Source: Actinoplanes sp. NBC_00393 (lineage in GTDB: Bacteria > Actinomycetota > Actinomycetes > Mycobacteriales > Micromonosporaceae). From it: a stretch of DNA of 64,000 nucleotides. Below the pieces are notes generated by a model. The model was not told the origin of the DNA, ran no database searches, and was given only the letters and a program-made list of their open reading frames with translations. Below, piece after piece: positions 61,561 through 64,000 of this stretch. The stretch's first letter is position 1. Each line of letters starts with the position of its first letter. The stretch is from assembly GCF_036053395.1 (NCBI RefSeq), contig NZ_CP107942.1:5546501-5610500 (forward strand), written 5' to 3'. The translations under genes and the position numbers were made by a program.

Positions 61561-62633
61561 CCGAGGAACGGGAGGCGCTGCGCTCAGCGGTTCGAGGGCT
61601 GCTCGCCTCCTATCCGACGCGGGCGGCGATCGGCGGGCCGGCCGGGTATGACGCCGGGCTCTGGGCGCGGCTCTGCAAAGAGATCGGGGTGGCCGGGTTG
61701 GCGGTGCCGCCGGAGTACGGCGGGGCCGGGGCCGGGCTGCTCGAAACCCACGTGGTGCTGGAGGAACTCGGGCGGCGGCTGACCCCTTCGCCGATGCTGG
61801 GTGCGGTGCTGGCCGGGCAGGCGCTGCTGCGCTCCGGTGACCTGGAGGCCTGCGAGCGACTGCTACCCGCAATCTGTACCGGCGATGTGATCGCAGCTGT
61901 CGCTTTCGACCCTTTCTCCTCTTCCATCATGCCTTCCTCTCCCCCCACCTCCGCTGGCCTTCCATCCCCTGCCTCCCTCACCGCTTCCGGTGGCCGGCTG
62001 AGCGGCGAGCTTCAGCATGTGCTGGATGCCGGGGTGGCCGATGTCCTCCTCGTCATCGCTCGGGGTGGGGTGTGGGAGGTGGACGCCTCGACGGTTCACC
62101 GGCAGCCGGAGGAGTCGCTCGATCTGACCCGGCGGCTGAGCACGGTTCGGCTCGACGACGTGCCCGCCCGCCGGCTCGGCGACGACCCGGAGCCCACTTT
62201 GTGGGACATCGGGTGCGTGGCACTCAGCGCGGAGCAGATCGGCGCGGCCGCGCAGGCATTGGAGCTGACCCTCGAGTACGCCAAGACGCGCCACCAGTTC
62301 GGCCGGCCGATCGGCTCGTTCCAGGTCCTGCAGCACCGGCTCGCCGAGGCACACGTGCGGGTGGAAGCCGCTCGCTCGGCCTCCTGGACCGCTGTCGAAG
62401 CGCTGGTCGCCGGTGATCCGCAGGCGTACCGGCCGGCCGCCGTGGCGAAGGTCTGCTGCTCGGAAACGCTGCAGGTCGTGGCCGCCGAGATGGTGCAGAT
62501 ACACGGCGGGATCGCGATCACCTGGGAGCATGATGCGCATCTTTACCTTCGCCGCGCGTACGCATCGGCTCAGCTCTTCGGTTCCCCGGCCCAGCACGTG
62601 GAGCGCCTCGCGTTCGCCGCCGGTCTCGCCTGA
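61557..62633 (+). CDS. fadE33: acyl-CoA dehydrogenase FadE33 with Ser/Pro insert
   Basis: A 358-aa ACAD, longer than the ~318 aa of Rv3564. Motifs VAGLAVPPEYGGAGAGLLE near residue 43, KTRHQFGRPIGSFQVLQHRLAE near 244, and IHGGIAITWEHDAHLYLRRA near 318. An insert of about 30 residues (FSSSIMPSSPPTSAGLPSPA, near 119-147) encoded by an unusual pyrimidine-rich stretch accounts for much of the extra length. Last gene of the fadD3 operon. Confidence 0.87.
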   Translation: MTEEREALRSAVRGLLASYPTRAAIGGPAGYDAGLWARLCKEIGVAGLAVPPEYGGAGAGLLETHVVLEELGRRLTPSPMLGAVLAGQALLRSGDLEACERLLPAICTGDVIAAVAFDPFSSSIMPSSPPTSAGLPSPASLTASGGRLSGELQHVLDAGVADVLLVIARGGVWEVDASTVHRQPEESLDLTRRLSTVRLDDVPARRLGDDPEPTLWDIGCVALSAEQIGAAAQALELTLEYAKTRHQFGRPIGSFQVLQHRLAEAHVRVEAARSASWTAVEALVAGDPQAYRPAAVAKVCCSETLQVVAAEMVQIHGGIAITWEHDAHLYLRRAYASAQLFGSPAQHVERLAFAAGLA

Positions 62634-62679
62634 TGGATCGCGGGCAGGCAGATCGAAGCGTGCCAACTAGCATGATCCG

Positions 62680-64000
62680 GTGCTTGCCCCGGGGATCGTT
62701 CTCAACGGCCGTTACCAGCTGACCCAGCGGATCGCGGCCGGGGGCATGGGCGAGGTGTGGCGCGGTTCCGACCTGCTGCTGCAGCGCGAGATCGCGGTCA
62801 AGGTGCTGCTGCCCGCGCTGATGGCCGACGAGCAGTTCATCACCCGGTTCCGGGCCGAGGCCAGGATGATGGCGGCGTTGCGGCACCCCGGGATCGTGCA
62901 GGTCTACGACTACGGCGAGAACGCTGTCGTCGGCAACGACCGGCTCGACTACCTGGTCATGGAGTTCGTCGAGGGCACCCCGCTCGCCAAGCGCATCCAG
63001 CAGGCCGGCCGCCTCGGCGTACCCGAGACCATGACCCTGGTGGCCCAGGTCGCCGACGCGCTGCAGGCCGCCCACGAGGCCGGCATCATCCACCGAGACG
63101 TGAAGCCCAGCAACCTGCTGGTCCGCCGCAACGGCGCCATCGTGCTGGTCGACTTCGGGGTTGCGCGGTCCATCGGGGTCACCGGCATAACCAGCACGAA
63201 CGTCGTGATGGGCTCAGCCCACTACATGGCGCCCGAGCAGGCCGAGGGCAAGCCGGTCTCGGCCGCCACCGATGTGTACGCCCTGGGTGCGGTCGCGTTC
63301 AGCTGCCTCGCGGGGCGCCCGCCGTATGTGGGTGACAACCCCTTGGCCGTGCTGGCCCAGTTGGTGCACGGCCAGCCACCCACGCTGCCGGACGATCTGC
63401 CGGCGGCGGTGGGAGCTGTGGTGTTGCGCTCTCTCGCCCGAGAGCCGAGCCAGCGGTTCGCCAGCGCGGCCGCGTTGGCCGAGGCGGCGCGTGCAGCGGC
63501 CCAGAAGTCCTCGGCGCCGCACGCCCAGCCATTTTCGGCACCGCACGCCCAGCCATTTTCGGGGCCGCACGCCCAGCCATTTTCGGCACCGCACTCCCGG
63601 CCGTCTTCGGCCCCGCACTCCCAGCCCGGTCCGGCACAGGCCCGGTCGGCAGGCTCCGTCTTCGGAGGCGCCTCCCCGGTGCCGCCCGCGCCCGGAATCT
63701 ATGGCTCGGCAACACCCGGCCAGCCCGGATCCCCCGCTTACGGCTCCGCTGGTTTCGGTCAGCGCAACTCCCCTGCCTATCAGCCGGCCACGCCTGGGCA
63801 GCCCAGCTCCGGGGCATATCGGGCAGCCGTGCCCAGCCAGCCGGGCTTCGGATCTGCGGCGGTCCCGAGTGCGCCGGCCGCAGGTAGCGCTACAGCGGAC
63901 GGCCCGGCACAGCAGGCGGGCCGGAAGCAGAAGAAGGTCCTGGCCGTCGTTGCGGGCGCGCTCGTTCTCGCCCTCGGCGGCACCGGCATCGTTCTCGCCA
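62680..64000 (+). CDS. Ser/Thr protein kinase, 3' partial
   Basis: The first 440 residues of a eukaryotic-type (PknB-like) kinase; the frame is open at the window end. Glycine loop IAAGGMGEVWRG near residue 19-30, Lys in REIAVKVLL, HRDVKPSNLL near 145, DFG near 163, APEQ near 187. From about 278 follows a Ser/Pro/Ala/Gly/Gln linker with five copies of an 8-residue SAPHAQPF repeat, then KQKKVLAVVAGALVLALGG, the start of a membrane helix. An extracellular part presumably follows. GTG start; 46-base gap after fadE33. Confidence 0.92.
   Translation, partial: MLAPGIVLNGRYQLTQRIAAGGMGEVWRGSDLLLQREIAVKVLLPALMADEQFITRFRAEARMMAALRHPGIVQVYDYGENAVVGNDRLDYLVMEFVEGTPLAKRIQQAGRLGVPETMTLVAQVADALQAAHEAGIIHRDVKPSNLLVRRNGAIVLVDFGVARSIGVTGITSTNVVMGSAHYMAPEQAEGKPVSAATDVYALGAVAFSCLAGRPPYVGDNPLAVLAQLVHGQPPTLPDDLPAAVGAVVLRSLAREPSQRFASAAALAEAARAAAQKSSAPHAQPFSAPHAQPFSGPHAQPFSAPHSRPSSAPHSQPGPAQARSAGSVFGGASPVPPAPGIYGSATPGQPGSPAYGSAGFGQRNSPAYQPATPGQPSSGAYRAAVPSQPGFGSAAVPSAPAAGSATADGPAQQAGRKQKKVLAVVAGALVLALGGTGIVLA
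63511..63630 (+). repeat. 24-bp in-frame repeat in kinase linker
   Basis: Five units of exactly 24 bases encode SAPHAQPF, SAPHAQPF, SGPHAQPF, SAPHSRPS and SAPHSQPG. The first three are almost identical at the DNA level. Confidence 0.93.

Overview
The window is about 64 kb of high-GC actinobacterial DNA with dense operons, many GTG and a few TTG starts, and ATGA/GTGA/TTGA start-stop overlaps. The gene content (group 1h hydrogenase, F420-type oxidoreductases, complete mycobacterial-style steroid genes) and the many in-frame minisatellites suggest a Micromonosporaceae-like organism such as Actinoplanes. That placement is inference; no rRNA or other marker gene is present.

Region 1 (1-11887) is a single plus-strand hydrogenase operon. 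It holds the end of the small subunit, the large subunit, a run of poorly characterised accessory genes (NifU-like, DUF5947, DUF6084, an unassigned 413-aa protein, a 32-aa membrane peptide), a maturation protease, a HypC-HypF fusion, a separate HypC, HypD, HypE and a DUF6390 protein. This is the actinobacterial high-affinity type that oxidises trace H2.

Region 2 (11856-62633) is a cholesterol/steroid catabolic island. Orthologues of the Mycobacterium tuberculosis KstR and KstR2 regulons are present but reshuffled. They cover steroid oxidation (cholesterol oxidase), side-chain C26 oxidation (CYP125), side-chain activation and beta-oxidation (FadD19, FadD17, FadE28/29-like, EchA19, FadA5, DUF35 protein plus Ltp3/Ltp4), C/D-ring breakdown (FadD3, FadE30-33, IpdF, EchA20, IpdA, IpdB, IpdC, FadA6) and auxiliary Rv3520c and Rv3529c-Rv3531c homologues. 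I could read ten sites that fit the KstR consensus (TnnAACnnGTTnnA) and four that fit KstR2 (AnCAAGnnCTTGnT), nearly all in divergent promoters. The kstR2 gene is present; kstR and the A/B-ring genes are not in the window. Unrelated genes (HIT protein, 2H phosphoesterase, ABC exporter, methyltransferase, Nudix, glycosyltransferase, DUF3068) are interspersed.

Region 3 (62680-64000) is the start of a Ser/Thr protein kinase, cut by the window end.

The most unusual feature is a family of tandem repeats, mostly with an exact 63-bp (21-codon) period and GGCTGAC...GTCAGCC ends. They fill the gaps between catabolic blocks at 20.7-21.05, 42.98-43.36 and 49.9-50.2 kb, and the same family sits in frame inside the hydrogenase maturation protease. 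Other in-frame repeats make the linker of the HypC-HypF fusion, an ~80-residue insert in an SDR and the linker of the kinase. No tRNA, rRNA, CRISPR array or transposase gene was seen.
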